Shown: positions 7,724-15,847 of the stretch, one piece after another
How positions within the stretch are numbered: the first letter of the stretch is position 1
Layout: each line of letters starts with the position of its first letter
NCBI GenBank assembly: GCA_900767135.1
Contig: CAAFYU010000068.1
Span: 1-33,528, forward strand
DNA: 33,528 nucleotides
DNA from: Candidatus Gastranaerophilales bacterium
Lineage (GTDB): Bacteria > Cyanobacteriota > Vampirovibrionia > Gastranaerophilales > Gastranaerophilaceae
Reading direction: 5' to 3'
The notes under the pieces: model-generated
What the model was told of the DNA's origin: nothing
The model's database searches: none
The model's input: only the letters and a program-made list of their open reading frames with translations
Translations under genes and position numbers: made by a program

Positions 7724-8875
7724 TTACCAAGGATAATCATCAGGAAACTCCCAACCGTTACGAAATATTAGTTCTGTACAAGCATCTGCTTCTCTATTTC
7801 TACAAGCCTCTACTACAATTGAATTTGGCAGATCAATGTAATTTCCTGACACAACTTTCTCATCAGAAATCATAAATTTAAATATATCTTTTCCAACTAA
7901 ATTTGGTTTTGATTTTCCGTTTATATCAACATGAAAATAAGGGGTATTAAAAAAGAGATTACCATCTTTATCTCTATTACCACTAAATGCAAACGTCAAA
8001 GTTACGCCATTTTTAAATTCCACAAAATAACCTCCATTACCACCAAATGTAGGATTGTTATAATACCAATAAGAAGCACCCCAACCTATTTTTTTATAAT
8101 TATCAAAATAAGGTAAAAAATATTTATCTATATATGCCTCAGAAATTTCATCATTCGAACCATCTTTTTTTACTTCCCAAGAAGACATATCACCATAATC
8201 TGATTTTGCTCTTTCAAAAGCATTAGCAACAATTGAATACGTTACTGCAAGTTTTTTAGCCGTAACTTTTTTCTGATGTTTTTCAATCAAAGTCGGTAAA
8301 GTTAATGCAGCCACAACCCCGATGATGCCGAGGGTGATGAGAACTTCGGCCAAAGTAAAGGCGGATTTTTTAGTAGCTAGGTTTTTAGATGCAAAGATGC
8401 CAAGATGCACAGAACCTTGGTCTGTTTCGGGAAAATTGGGATTGTTATCAAATGCGACTTTACTGTAACATAAGTCTTCCCTGATTAGGGAAGATTTAGA
8501 TGGGTAAGCAATTTGATTTTTTGTTTTTATAGAAACTAACTTAGATACCAAGATGCAAAAAGGCTTAGATGCGTGGTCTGTTTCGGTTAAGTTATCTATG
8601 TGTATTCCTTTCAATTTATTTGTATTACAATAATCAGCTGGATTCTTTCGGCTCAGTAGAGCCTCAGAATGACGACAAATAGCTTCTGTTTCGGACTTAT
8701 CGTCTTTTCGTCTTATCGTCTTAGCGTCTTTTACTTCTGATACGACCTTAGTTTCGCTGTCGGCATAGCAATGCCGACCTACCCTAGCTGCCTCGTTTCC
8801 TAGCTGCTTAGCTGCTAACTCGATTTTGCATACTATATTACGTACGACGCCACGATTGCCCCCCCCCGAAAGCAC
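7724..8875 (-). CDS. type IV pilin-like protein with very long leader, probably phase-variable
   Basis: The mature part is a class III-methylated pilin/pseudopilin: FTLAEVLITLGIIGVVAA begins at residue 173 (counted from the GTG at 8875), with Ala at -1, Phe at +1 and the conserved Glu at +5. It probably passes through the inner membrane and is cut by prepilin peptidase. The C-terminal part carries HVDINGKSKPN, similar to the DVNG-PPN motif of the two other prepilins here. The 172 residues before the cleavage site are abnormal (known leaders are usually under 30) and are built from dispersed repeats. No in-frame ATG lies near the cleavage site. The nearest good start is the ATG at 8894, which has a promoter in front, but it is in another frame with the present nine-G run (8859-8867) and stops after 18 codons. 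With G8 or G11 it would run into this frame. The GTG at 8875 is only the edge of the open frame. Confidence 0.72.
   Translation of the reverse strand: MLSGGGNRGVVRNIVCKIELAAKQLGNEAARVGRHCYADSETKVVSEVKDAKTIRRKDDKSETEAICRHSEALLSRKNPADYCNTNKLKGIHIDNLTETDHASKPFCILVSKLVSIKTKNQIAYPSKSSLIREDLCYSKVAFDNNPNFPETDQGSVHLGIFASKNLATKKSAFTLAEVLITLGIIGVVAALTLPTLIEKHQKKVTAKKLAVTYSIVANAFERAKSDYGDMSSWEVKKDGSNDEISEAYIDKYFLPYFDNYKKIGWGASYWYYNNPTFGGNGGYFVEFKNGVTLTFAFSGNRDKDGNLFFNTPYFHVDINGKSKPNLVGKDIFKFMISDEKVVSGNYIDLPNSIVVEACRNREADACTELIFRNGWEFPDDYPW
8371..8858 (-). repeat. mosaic of dispersed repeats forming the prepilin leader
   Basis: This GC-richer stretch is patched from repeat units. Two related blocks (about 8370-8433 and 8530-8590) each contain reiterated AGATGC/AAGATGC and GGTCTGTTTCGG. 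About 8636-8676 carries CTGGATTCTTTCGG and CTCAGAATGACGAC, also found at 21047-21083. About 8699-8731 has a short tandem of CGTCTTA/CGTCTTTT. The palindrome near 8759-8783 is related to 1308-1330. All keep one leftward frame open into the prepilin. Confidence 0.7.
8859..8867 (-). repeat. poly-G(9) tract, candidate phase switch
   Basis: Nine C on the + strand, so nine G in the coding strand, 27 nt after the ATG at 8894. Context is TTTC-G9-CAA, almost the same as the G10 tract at 23965-23974. At G9 the ATG frame ends at TAA (8838-8840); at G8 or G11 it enters the prepilin frame. Homopolymeric G tracts of this length are well-known slipped-strand hot spots. Confidence 0.75.
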
Positions 8876-8932
8876 TTCTAAATAAATTTCTCATAACCAA
8901 GCTCACTTTCTTTTTTACTGTGTACATGTGCT

Positions 8933-8961
8933 ATTATAACCCTGTTTTTGGGTTTTGTCTA
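8933..8961 (-). promoter_or_regulatory. promoter of the poly-G prepilin gene
   Basis: Reading leftward: TAGACA (8961-8956), a 17-nt spacer and a perfect TATAAT (8938-8933). The start near 8926 gives a 5' leader of about 32 nt to the ATG at 8894, with a weak Shine-Dalgarno AAGTGAG. This places transcription and a start codon just upstream of the G tract. Confidence 0.75.
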
Positions 8962-9057
8962 TACTTATTTTACAGGAACTTAATATGAGGTAACTTAGTA
9001 ACCCCTCCCGATACCATTTTCGACCTGTACCTCTTAAAACCTATCTACTTAGCGACT

Positions 9058-10473
9058 TTACTTCCCAAGTTCCACAACATCAGAAGTGTTATTCGCAAGA
9101 TTTTTACCTATTGCCTTTTCAAGTGCAGCTTTTGACGAATTATACTGGTACAATGCGTTGTAATACGTCAATTGAGCCTGTTGATAATTAATTTGAGCAT
9201 CTTTCAACTCTGTCGGACTTGCTTCGCCAACACGATATCTGCCATAAGAAAGTTCATAGTTTTCTTTCGCCTGTTTTACACCCAAAATCGCTACTGGCAT
9301 TTGATTTTTCTTTTCTTCCAACGTCAAAAACGCATTTTGAATTTCTAAGTATATCGAATTTTGTGTGTTTTTCGCATTAGCAATTTCCTTGTCGTACAAA
9401 TATCTTGCTTCTTTAATCTCGTTTTTAATCAACATTCCGTTGATTGTCGGAAAGTTCAAATATCCACCGATATTATAACCGTAGTTGGAATTCCAGCTTT
9501 TACCGCCTCGTTGATATTGGCCTTCAATCGAAAGAGTCGGGAAGTAAGACTTTTTAACCAATTTCATCGTCTGATTAGCACTTTCAACTTTTAATTCCGC
9601 AAGTTTAAGTTCCGGTCTTGCGTCACGTGCTATTTCAACAGATTGATTGAACGAAACATCAACCGGCTGGTACTTCAAACGTTCTTGAACATTATATTTG
9701 TCAATAAATGGAACACCCATAACATTGTTAAGCTTTGCCACAGCAAGATTTACAGCATTATCCGCCTGAATAAGTTGTAATTTTGCATTACTTAAATTAA
9801 CTTCCGCAATCGTAACGTCAACCTTCGGATTCATACCGATTTCATAAAAGGCTTTCGCCTGATTATAAAACATTTCAAACTTTTTAACCGTATCTTCTGC
9901 AACACGACGATTTTCAAAGGCAAACAGAAGATTGTAATACGCATCTTTTGTCTGATAAATTACGTCGTTAATCGTTGCACCAAGCGTTGTTTTATATGCT
10001 TCATAGTCCAAACGCTTGATTGTCGCTTGGTTTTGCGTAACCCCAAAGTCGTAAAGCATTTGTTGGAGCGTAACTTGTCCCAAAATATAGTAATTGAACG
10101 TCAAATTTCTACCCAAAGCATCAGACAATTGAAGTTGTTTAATCTTTGTATAACCAGTCTGCCAGCTTAATTGCGGAAAATAATTTGCCCAAACCTGCTT
10201 TATTCGAGCATCAGACGCAAGAATATCATGAAATGCAGCATTAATCTGCGGGTTATTACCGAGGGCAAGTTCAATACACTTGTCAAGCGTCATATCAATA
10301 TTTTTTTCAACTGAACCCTCGATTACAAAGTCAGGTTTTTGAGGGTTTGACGGTAAAACTTTATCCGCTGACGGATATTCTTTTTCGTTGACTTTATTCC
10401 CAATATCCGCACTAATCGCAGATGTTGAGGTTATTCCTAATATTAAACTAAGTAATAATATTCTTTTTAACAT
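9058..10473 (-). CDS. outer-membrane efflux channel, TolC/OEP family
   Basis: The 471-residue protein starts with a signal peptide (MLKRILLLSLILGITSTSA) and has two OEP repeats of long alpha-helical stretches, as in TolC/OprM proteins that form the periplasm-spanning exit duct. It includes the family-like sections GNNPQINAA, SYFPTLSIEGQYQ, and the C-terminal SYGRYRVGEASPTELKDAQ. It is the last gene of the efflux operon; its ATG overlaps the stop of the RND gene (TAATG), so all three parts should be made together. The exact substrate is unknown. Confidence 0.93.
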   Translation of the reverse strand: MLKRILLLSLILGITSTSAISADIGNKVNEKEYPSADKVLPSNPQKPDFVIEGSVEKNIDMTLDKCIELALGNNPQINAAFHDILASDARIKQVWANYFPQLSWQTGYTKIKQLQLSDALGRNLTFNYYILGQVTLQQMLYDFGVTQNQATIKRLDYEAYKTTLGATINDVIYQTKDAYYNLLFAFENRRVAEDTVKKFEMFYNQAKAFYEIGMNPKVDVTIAEVNLSNAKLQLIQADNAVNLAVAKLNNVMGVPFIDKYNVQERLKYQPVDVSFNQSVEIARDARPELKLAELKVESANQTMKLVKKSYFPTLSIEGQYQRGGKSWNSNYGYNIGGYLNFPTINGMLIKNEIKEARYLYDKEIANAKNTQNSIYLEIQNAFLTLEEKKNQMPVAILGVKQAKENYELSYGRYRVGEASPTELKDAQINYQQAQLTYYNALYQYNSSKAALEKAIGKNLANNTSDVVELGK

Positions 10474-13400
10474 TATTTATTATTTTCCTTCTTCAAATGT
10501 AATTCACGAGCCTTGTGAGCTGTGTAAACTTTCAAATCTTCAATAAGTACAAAGAACGCCGGAACTAAGAAAGTGCCGATAAAAGCAACCGCCATCATAC
10601 CGCCAAACACTGTGATACCAACAGAATTACGGCTTGCAGCACCTGCACCTTTTGCAAATACAAGAGGTAGCAAACCTAAGATAAACGCAATATTCGTCAT
10701 CATTACGGCTCTGAACCTTAATTTTGCAGCTTGCATTGCTGATTCAATGATTCCCATACCTTTTTCATGTGCGTCCTTGGCAAATTCAATAATCAAAATC
10801 GCCTGCTTTGTAGACAAACCGATTAACATAACAAGCCCGATTTGCGAGTACAAATCAAGTGATTGTCCTGAAACATACTGAAAGAACAAAGCACCAACAA
10901 GTGCAACCGGAGAAATCAAAAGTACGGCAATCGGTAACATCCAACTTTCATACAAACCTACCAAGAACAAGTAGATAAATACAAGTGACATTGCAAGGAT
11001 TGGACCGATTTGTCCTGCTGATTCTTTTTCTTGCAAAGAGCTTCCAGACCAAGCATAGCCCATATCTTTCGGAAGAATTTCATCTGAAATAGCTTCCATA
11101 GCAGACATAGCCTGCCCAGAACTTACGCCGCTTCTTGCTTGTCCGTTAATTGTAATTGCCGGATACATATTGAACCTTGTCAAACTATATGGACCGACAA
11201 TATTAGATACATTTACAACAGCAGACAAAGGAACCATGGTTCCGGAATTACTTTTCACATAGATTTTGTCAATATCACTAGGTTTTTCTCTGTAATCAGA
11301 ATCCGCTTGTAAATAAACACGATAAACACGCCCATATTTATTAAAGTCGTTTACATAAGATTTTCCAAAATATCCTGACAAAGCATTATAAATTTCAGAA
11401 ATATTTACACCTTGTGCAAGAGCCTTATTTTCGTCAACTTTAATCATCAACTGAGGAAGGTTTGCTGTAAAAGAAGTGTAAACCATCTGAAAAGCAGAAT
11501 TTTTATTACCTGCTTGAATTAGTTTTTGAGCCTCTTCATAAAGTTCTTGCGGAGTTCTGTCACCCTTATCCAACAATTGGTACTCAAAACCTCCAAACAT
11601 ACCCAAACCTGAAATTGAAGGTGGAGAGAATGCCGCAATAGTTGCAGACGGATAATTTGCAAACTCTGTCTTAATTTTACCTAAAATAGTTTGCATTGAA
11701 AGATCTTTTGACTTACGTTTAGACCAATTTGAAAGTTCTGCAACAATCAACGCTGTATTTTCACCAGAAAACCCTACCAAAGTAATAGTATTTTCGACGC
11801 CTGGGATTTTCAAAATTCTTTCTTCAACTTCGTTTGCAACGATATTTGTTCTGGAAGCTGATGAACCGTCAGGCAACTGAATTTGAGCAAACACAGCACC
11901 TTTGTCTTCTGTCGGCAAAAAGCCCTTTGGAATTAACACAAACATCACAGACGTAAACAGTACAATTCCTGCAAATACTGATATAGTCAGCTTTGGCGAA
12001 TTAATAAATACTTTTACGCCGTTCAAATAATTATCTCTGATACCGGCGAACCAGTCATCAAATTTTTGAATAAATTCAAAATCGGCTTTTTCTTCACCTG
12101 ATTTCAAAATCATCGCACAAAGTGCAGGTGCAAGAGTCAAGGCAACAAGGGTTGACAACCCGATTGAAGATGCAATACACAAAGCAAATTGTCTAAACAT
12201 TTGCCCCGTAATACCTGACATAAATGAAACCGGAACAAATACCGCCATCAATACAAGAGAAGTTGCAAGAACAGCACCAAATACCTCTTTCATCGTAACT
12301 TCCGTCGCATCAACAGGCGATTTGCCTTCCTGAATGTGTCTTTGCGTATTTTCCAATACAACGATAGCATCGTCAACAACCAGCCCTACTGCCAAAACCA
12401 AGCCAAATAGGATTAAAAGGTTAATTGAAAAGCCTAACATATTCATAAAAATGAACACACCAATCAACGAAACAGGAATTGCACAAAACGGAATTAACGC
12501 CGCACGTCCGCTTCCCAAGAACAAATAAGTAACGGCACCTACAAGTAAAATAGCAAGTCCGATAGCACTTATAACCTCTTTAATTGACTCCCTTACAAAT
12601 TCTGTTTCGTCACGCTGAATTTTATATTCAATACCTTGCGGAAAACCTTTGCTCAATTCAGCCATCTTTTTAGTAATCTTATTTGACAAATCAATAGCGT
12701 TAGCTTCCGGCAACTGACTGATTGAAATAATGGCAGAATCTTTTCCGCCAATACGAGAGAAGAAAGAGTAACTTTCAGCCCCTAGTTCAACTCTTGCAAT
12801 ATCTTTCAACTTAATCTGGGATCCATCGGCTTTTGAACGAATAATAATGTTTTCAAATTCTGAAACATCTTTCAAACGACCTTTTGTACGCATTGTAAGC
12901 TTAATCATCTGCTTGTTTTTCATAGGTTCAACACCCAAATCCCCGGCAGGGACCTGTGTATTTTGAGTTTGAATTGCAGAGCTTACCTCTGAAACAGATA
13001 CACCTAAATTCGCCATCTTCGCAGCATCAAGCCATATTCTCATTGAATAATCAGAAGATCCGAATACCGAAACTTTACCAACACCTTTAATACGAGCAAG
13101 TTCGTCCTTAATATAAATAGATGCATAGTTGGCGATATACAAGGAATCATAAGTATGAGTCGGAGAGTTTACTGAAATCATCATCAATCCGGGGCCACCT
13201 GTCGATTTCTTTACAGACAAACCATATCGTTTAACTTCTTCTGGCAACCTTGGCGTAACCAGTTGCAATTGGTTTTGAACGTTTACAACCGCCATATCAG
13301 GGTCAGAACCGATATTAAAATACAATGTCAACTGATATTGCCCGTTTTGAGAAGTTGAGGACATATAAATCATATCCTGAACACCATTCAACTGGGCTTC

Positions 13401-13631
13401 AACCGGTGCTGCGATAGTATCTGCAACAACGTCAGAACTCGCACCTGCATAAGTTGCTGTTACAACAACCTGTGGTGGCGTAATTGACGGATATTCTTCC
13501 AATGGAAGAGCTGTAATCATCAACATACCGGCAAGCATAATCGCTAATGATATTACAATCGCCAGTTTCGGGCGTTTTATAAATAAATTTCCTTGTTCGT
13601 TTTTGTTAGTTTCGTGTTTGTTGTTTGGCAT
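10473..13631 (-). CDS. RND efflux pump, HAE1 (AcrB-like) family
   Basis: A 1052-residue inner-membrane proton/drug antiporter, the usual length for AcrB-like pumps. It has the N-terminal membrane helix followed by LPLEEYPSITPP, two large periplasmic loops, and the proton-relay residues D420 and D421 in GLVVDDAIVVLEN on helix 4 and K942 in GLSTKQAILIIEF on helix 10, matching D407/D408/K940 of E. coli AcrB. AAAGGAT precedes the ATG. It is transcribed between the adaptor and the outer-membrane channel. The HAE1 type suggests export of hydrophobic or amphiphilic compounds such as drugs or bile salts; the real substrate is not visible. Confidence 0.95.
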   Translation of the reverse strand: MPNNKHETNKNEQGNLFIKRPKLAIVISLAIMLAGMLMITALPLEEYPSITPPQVVVTATYAGASSDVVADTIAAPVEAQLNGVQDMIYMSSTSQNGQYQLTLYFNIGSDPDMAVVNVQNQLQLVTPRLPEEVKRYGLSVKKSTGGPGLMMISVNSPTHTYDSLYIANYASIYIKDELARIKGVGKVSVFGSSDYSMRIWLDAAKMANLGVSVSEVSSAIQTQNTQVPAGDLGVEPMKNKQMIKLTMRTKGRLKDVSEFENIIIRSKADGSQIKLKDIARVELGAESYSFFSRIGGKDSAIISISQLPEANAIDLSNKITKKMAELSKGFPQGIEYKIQRDETEFVRESIKEVISAIGLAILLVGAVTYLFLGSGRAALIPFCAIPVSLIGVFIFMNMLGFSINLLILFGLVLAVGLVVDDAIVVLENTQRHIQEGKSPVDATEVTMKEVFGAVLATSLVLMAVFVPVSFMSGITGQMFRQFALCIASSIGLSTLVALTLAPALCAMILKSGEEKADFEFIQKFDDWFAGIRDNYLNGVKVFINSPKLTISVFAGIVLFTSVMFVLIPKGFLPTEDKGAVFAQIQLPDGSSASRTNIVANEVEERILKIPGVENTITLVGFSGENTALIVAELSNWSKRKSKDLSMQTILGKIKTEFANYPSATIAAFSPPSISGLGMFGGFEYQLLDKGDRTPQELYEEAQKLIQAGNKNSAFQMVYTSFTANLPQLMIKVDENKALAQGVNISEIYNALSGYFGKSYVNDFNKYGRVYRVYLQADSDYREKPSDIDKIYVKSNSGTMVPLSAVVNVSNIVGPYSLTRFNMYPAITINGQARSGVSSGQAMSAMEAISDEILPKDMGYAWSGSSLQEKESAGQIGPILAMSLVFIYLFLVGLYESWMLPIAVLLISPVALVGALFFQYVSGQSLDLYSQIGLVMLIGLSTKQAILIIEFAKDAHEKGMGIIESAMQAAKLRFRAVMMTNIAFILGLLPLVFAKGAGAASRNSVGITVFGGMMAVAFIGTFLVPAFFVLIEDLKVYTAHKARELHLKKENNK

Positions 13632-13649
13632 TTTGGATCCTTTTTATAT

Positions 13650-13775
13650 AATAAGTGAATAGGTGAATAAGAAAATAAGTGAATAAGTTCGTTTCGGGTG
13701 CTATACACCAAAAAAATTTTTCGAGCGCAGCGAGCGATATGAACTTATTCTCCTATTTACCTATTCACTTATTCA
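13650..13775. repeat. long palindromic intergenic repeat, copy 2, inside the efflux operon
   Basis: The arms (ATAAGTGAATAGGTGAATAA on the left, roughly its reverse complement on the right) match copy 1 at 1345-1470, with a diverged centre containing GAGCGCAGCGAGCG. The right arm runs into the stop codon and last few codons of the adaptor gene (13769-13771), and the left arm ends about 20 nt before the pump's ATG. In the mRNA it would form a long hairpin between adaptor and pump cistrons and might change their ratio. Confidence 0.8.
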
Positions 13776-14929
13776 CCCTCTTTCCCATTTTTAATCTTCT
13801 TCATCTCTTCCGCTGTCACAATTGTCACAGGCTTTCCAGGAATTACCTTTTGCAAGCCTTCGGTTACAATTCTGTCACCTTTTTGTAAGCCTTCTTTGAT
13901 AATCCAGTTATCACCGTTTTGCTCACCTGTTTTTACATAAACAAGTTGCGGAAGATTTTTATCATCTAATTTATACACATATTTTCCTGCTTGGTTTTCC
14001 AAAACAGCTGTAACCGGTGCAACCGGAACTTCCACAGGATTGTTAGAATACAATTTTACTGTTACAAATTCACCATGAATAAGTTCGTTGTTCGGATTAG
14101 CAAAAGTTGCCCTCATTGTTACCGTACCTGTTGTTTGGTCAACTTTGTTGTCCTGAAAATCTTGAACACCAAGTTTTGAATACTTGGTACCGCCATTCAA
14201 AATAAGTTCAACTTTTCTGTTCTTGTTATTCGATTTATCAGCTACTGCAAGTGCTTGAAAATCCGCAGATTCAATAGGGAAAGTAACATATATCGGGTTT
14301 GTACTGTTAATAGTCGTCAATGCTCCTGACGTCGGAGATACATAGTTCCCGACAGTAACGTTGATTATACCTACTTTACCGTTTACCGGAGATTTTACGT
14401 TTGTATAACCTAAATTTCTGTTAGCATCATTCAAAGAAGCCTGAGCAGATGCAAGTTGAGCTCTCAGGGCATCTCTTTGCGATAAAATTTGATCATACTG
14501 AGCTTTTGCGATGTAATCTTTTTTAACAAGCTCGGCAGCACGTGCGAGTTGTTTTTCAGCGTAAACCAATTGTGCTTTAAGATTTTTAACATTAGCTGCT
14601 GCAACATTTGAAGCGTTTGAATACTCTGTCGGCTCAATTAGAAATAAAGTTTGTCCAGCTCTTACAGTATCGCCTTCCTTAAAATAGCTTTTCAAAAGAT
14701 ATCCTGAAATACGTGCCATTACATCAACTCGATACTTTGACATTACACGCCCCGGAGCATCAAAACTTCTTATGACGTTTTTTGTTTCAATCTCTTGAAC
14801 TGTAACCGTCGGAGCAGGCTTGTTTTTCATTGCCTTGCCCTGCATAATGGCTTGTGACAATGAAACCCCATATCTTATCAAAATTGCACCAATAATTATC
14901 GACAAAAATATTATAATATTTTTCTTCAT
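13769..14929 (-). CDS. RND efflux periplasmic adaptor (membrane fusion protein)
   Basis: A 386-residue HlyD/AcrA-type adaptor that links the RND pump to the outer-membrane channel. It has an N-terminal membrane anchor or signal (about residues 3-22), the biotinyl-lipoyl-like halves near GRVMSKYRVDVMARISGYL and SPVNGKVGIINVTVGNYV, and a coiled-coil hairpin between them rich in Ala/Gln/Arg. No lipobox cysteine is evident. The frame opens at 14977, but the ATG at 14929 is preferred because GGGAGAG lies directly before it. It is the first gene of the operon, with a strong promoter upstream. Confidence 0.92.
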   Translation of the reverse strand: MKKNIIIFLSIIIGAILIRYGVSLSQAIMQGKAMKNKPAPTVTVQEIETKNVIRSFDAPGRVMSKYRVDVMARISGYLLKSYFKEGDTVRAGQTLFLIEPTEYSNASNVAAANVKNLKAQLVYAEKQLARAAELVKKDYIAKAQYDQILSQRDALRAQLASAQASLNDANRNLGYTNVKSPVNGKVGIINVTVGNYVSPTSGALTTINSTNPIYVTFPIESADFQALAVADKSNNKNRKVELILNGGTKYSKLGVQDFQDNKVDQTTGTVTMRATFANPNNELIHGEFVTVKLYSNNPVEVPVAPVTAVLENQAGKYVYKLDDKNLPQLVYVKTGEQNGDNWIIKEGLQKGDRIVTEGLQKVIPGKPVTIVTAEEMKKIKNGKEGE

Positions 14930-14960
14930 ACACTCTCCCTGTCTGATTCCCTCAGTATCA

Positions 14961-14976
14961 TGTTGTTTTTGCAACA
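14961..14976. promoter_or_regulatory. operator-like inverted repeat in the efflux promoter
   Basis: TGTTG-TTTTTG-CAACA is a short dyad immediately downstream of the -10 (14977-14982), at the predicted start site. This is where a repressor (TetR- or MarR-like) would be expected to act on an efflux operon, but no such regulator gene lies next to it. Confidence 0.35.
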
Positions 14977-15005
14977 ATTGTATAATTAAATTTTTTTCAT
15001 GTCAA
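14977..15005 (-). promoter_or_regulatory. promoter of the efflux operon
   Basis: Reading leftward: perfect TTGACA (15005-15000), a 17-nt spacer and TACAAT (14982-14977). It is divergent from the prepilin promoter at 15108-15136. Confidence 0.8.
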
Positions 15006-15107
15006 TAAAATTTTACACAAATAGCACAGGTGTACAAACTCAAAAATATATCGTCCTTTCCCACTATCAGCTCCAAATCCCCCAATTAAAGAAATCATAC
15101 CTGACAA

Positions 15108-15136
15108 TTGACATTACTAAAAAAGCACGTTATAAT
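15108..15136 (+). promoter_or_regulatory. promoter of the tandem prepilin genes
   Basis: Perfect TTGACA (15108-15113), a 17-nt spacer and perfect TATAAT (15131-15136). The predicted start is near 15143. This rules out the TTG at 15108 and makes the ATG at 15141 unlikely as translation starts, leaving the ATG at 15168. Confidence 0.85.
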
Positions 15137-15167
15137 AATAATGTTAGATATCAAGAGATGGGATTAT

Positions 15168-15836
15168 ATGATTAAGAAGTTATTTTTTGGATTTACTCTT
15201 GCTGAACTAATTGTTGCGATGGCAATTGTTGCTTCCGTTGCGGCACTTACTTTACCAACGTTAATAACAAATCATCAGAATAAAGTTATGCAAATAAGTT
15301 TACAAAAAGCTTATAGAGATTTAGAAAACAATTTGGAAGAACTTTACGCCAGCAATTACAGAACAGGGTTTTATCAATCAAAACTAGCAAGTGTTAGCGG
15401 AATTGTTGATTTCCTAAACAACTATTATAAAGTAGCACAAAAATGTAGTGCCACCCCACAGCCATGTTTTGCAGCTAAATACGTTTCCTTGAATGCTCTA
15501 TCAACAGAAGTTGCATTTAATTGCGAAAATGGCACATCTGCACAGTTAAAAGATAACACTGCAATTTGTATTATTCCCGCCTCACCGGAAGTACCAGCAA
15601 TTCCTAGTTCCGGAGGTCTTCTTTCACAAGAAGGGAAAGATGCTGTTCCAGCAACTGTATATATGGACGTAAACGGTAGCGAACCACCAAATATTGGTGG
15701 ACGTGATATGTTTATGTTCCAAATTGACAATTATACAATCGTTGATAATGCGAATGAAAACAGCTGTTTAACATCGTCAGTAGGCGAAGGCTGCTTGAAA
15801 AAAATTATCAATGATAAATGGAAGATAAAATATTAG
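15168..15836 (+). CDS. type IV pilin-like (prepilin) protein
   Basis: A 222-residue prepilin with a short leader, MIKKLFFG, cut before FTLAELIVAMAIVASVAA (Glu at +5). The hydrophobic helix should insert in the inner membrane before assembly into a pilus or pseudopilus. The C-terminal domain has cysteine pairs, a Pro-rich loop, and MDVNGSEPPNIGGRDMF, a motif shared with the next gene. The start at 15168 is set by the upstream promoter and by GAGATGGGA before the ATG. The next prepilin follows after 11 nt. Whether it is a major or minor pilin cannot be judged. Confidence 0.85.
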   Translation: MIKKLFFGFTLAELIVAMAIVASVAALTLPTLITNHQNKVMQISLQKAYRDLENNLEELYASNYRTGFYQSKLASVSGIVDFLNNYYKVAQKCSATPQPCFAAKYVSLNALSTEVAFNCENGTSAQLKDNTAICIIPASPEVPAIPSSGGLLSQEGKDAVPATVYMDVNGSEPPNIGGRDMFMFQIDNYTIVDNANENSCLTSSVGEGCLKKIINDKWKIKY

Positions 15837-15847
15837 AAAGGTTTAAA

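Noticed and set aside
8873..8875. GTG at 8875 as the real start of the prepilin
   Set aside because: It lies directly at the G tract without a ribosome site, while a promoter and an ATG 19 nt upstream are well placed; it is simply the first start-like codon in the open frame.
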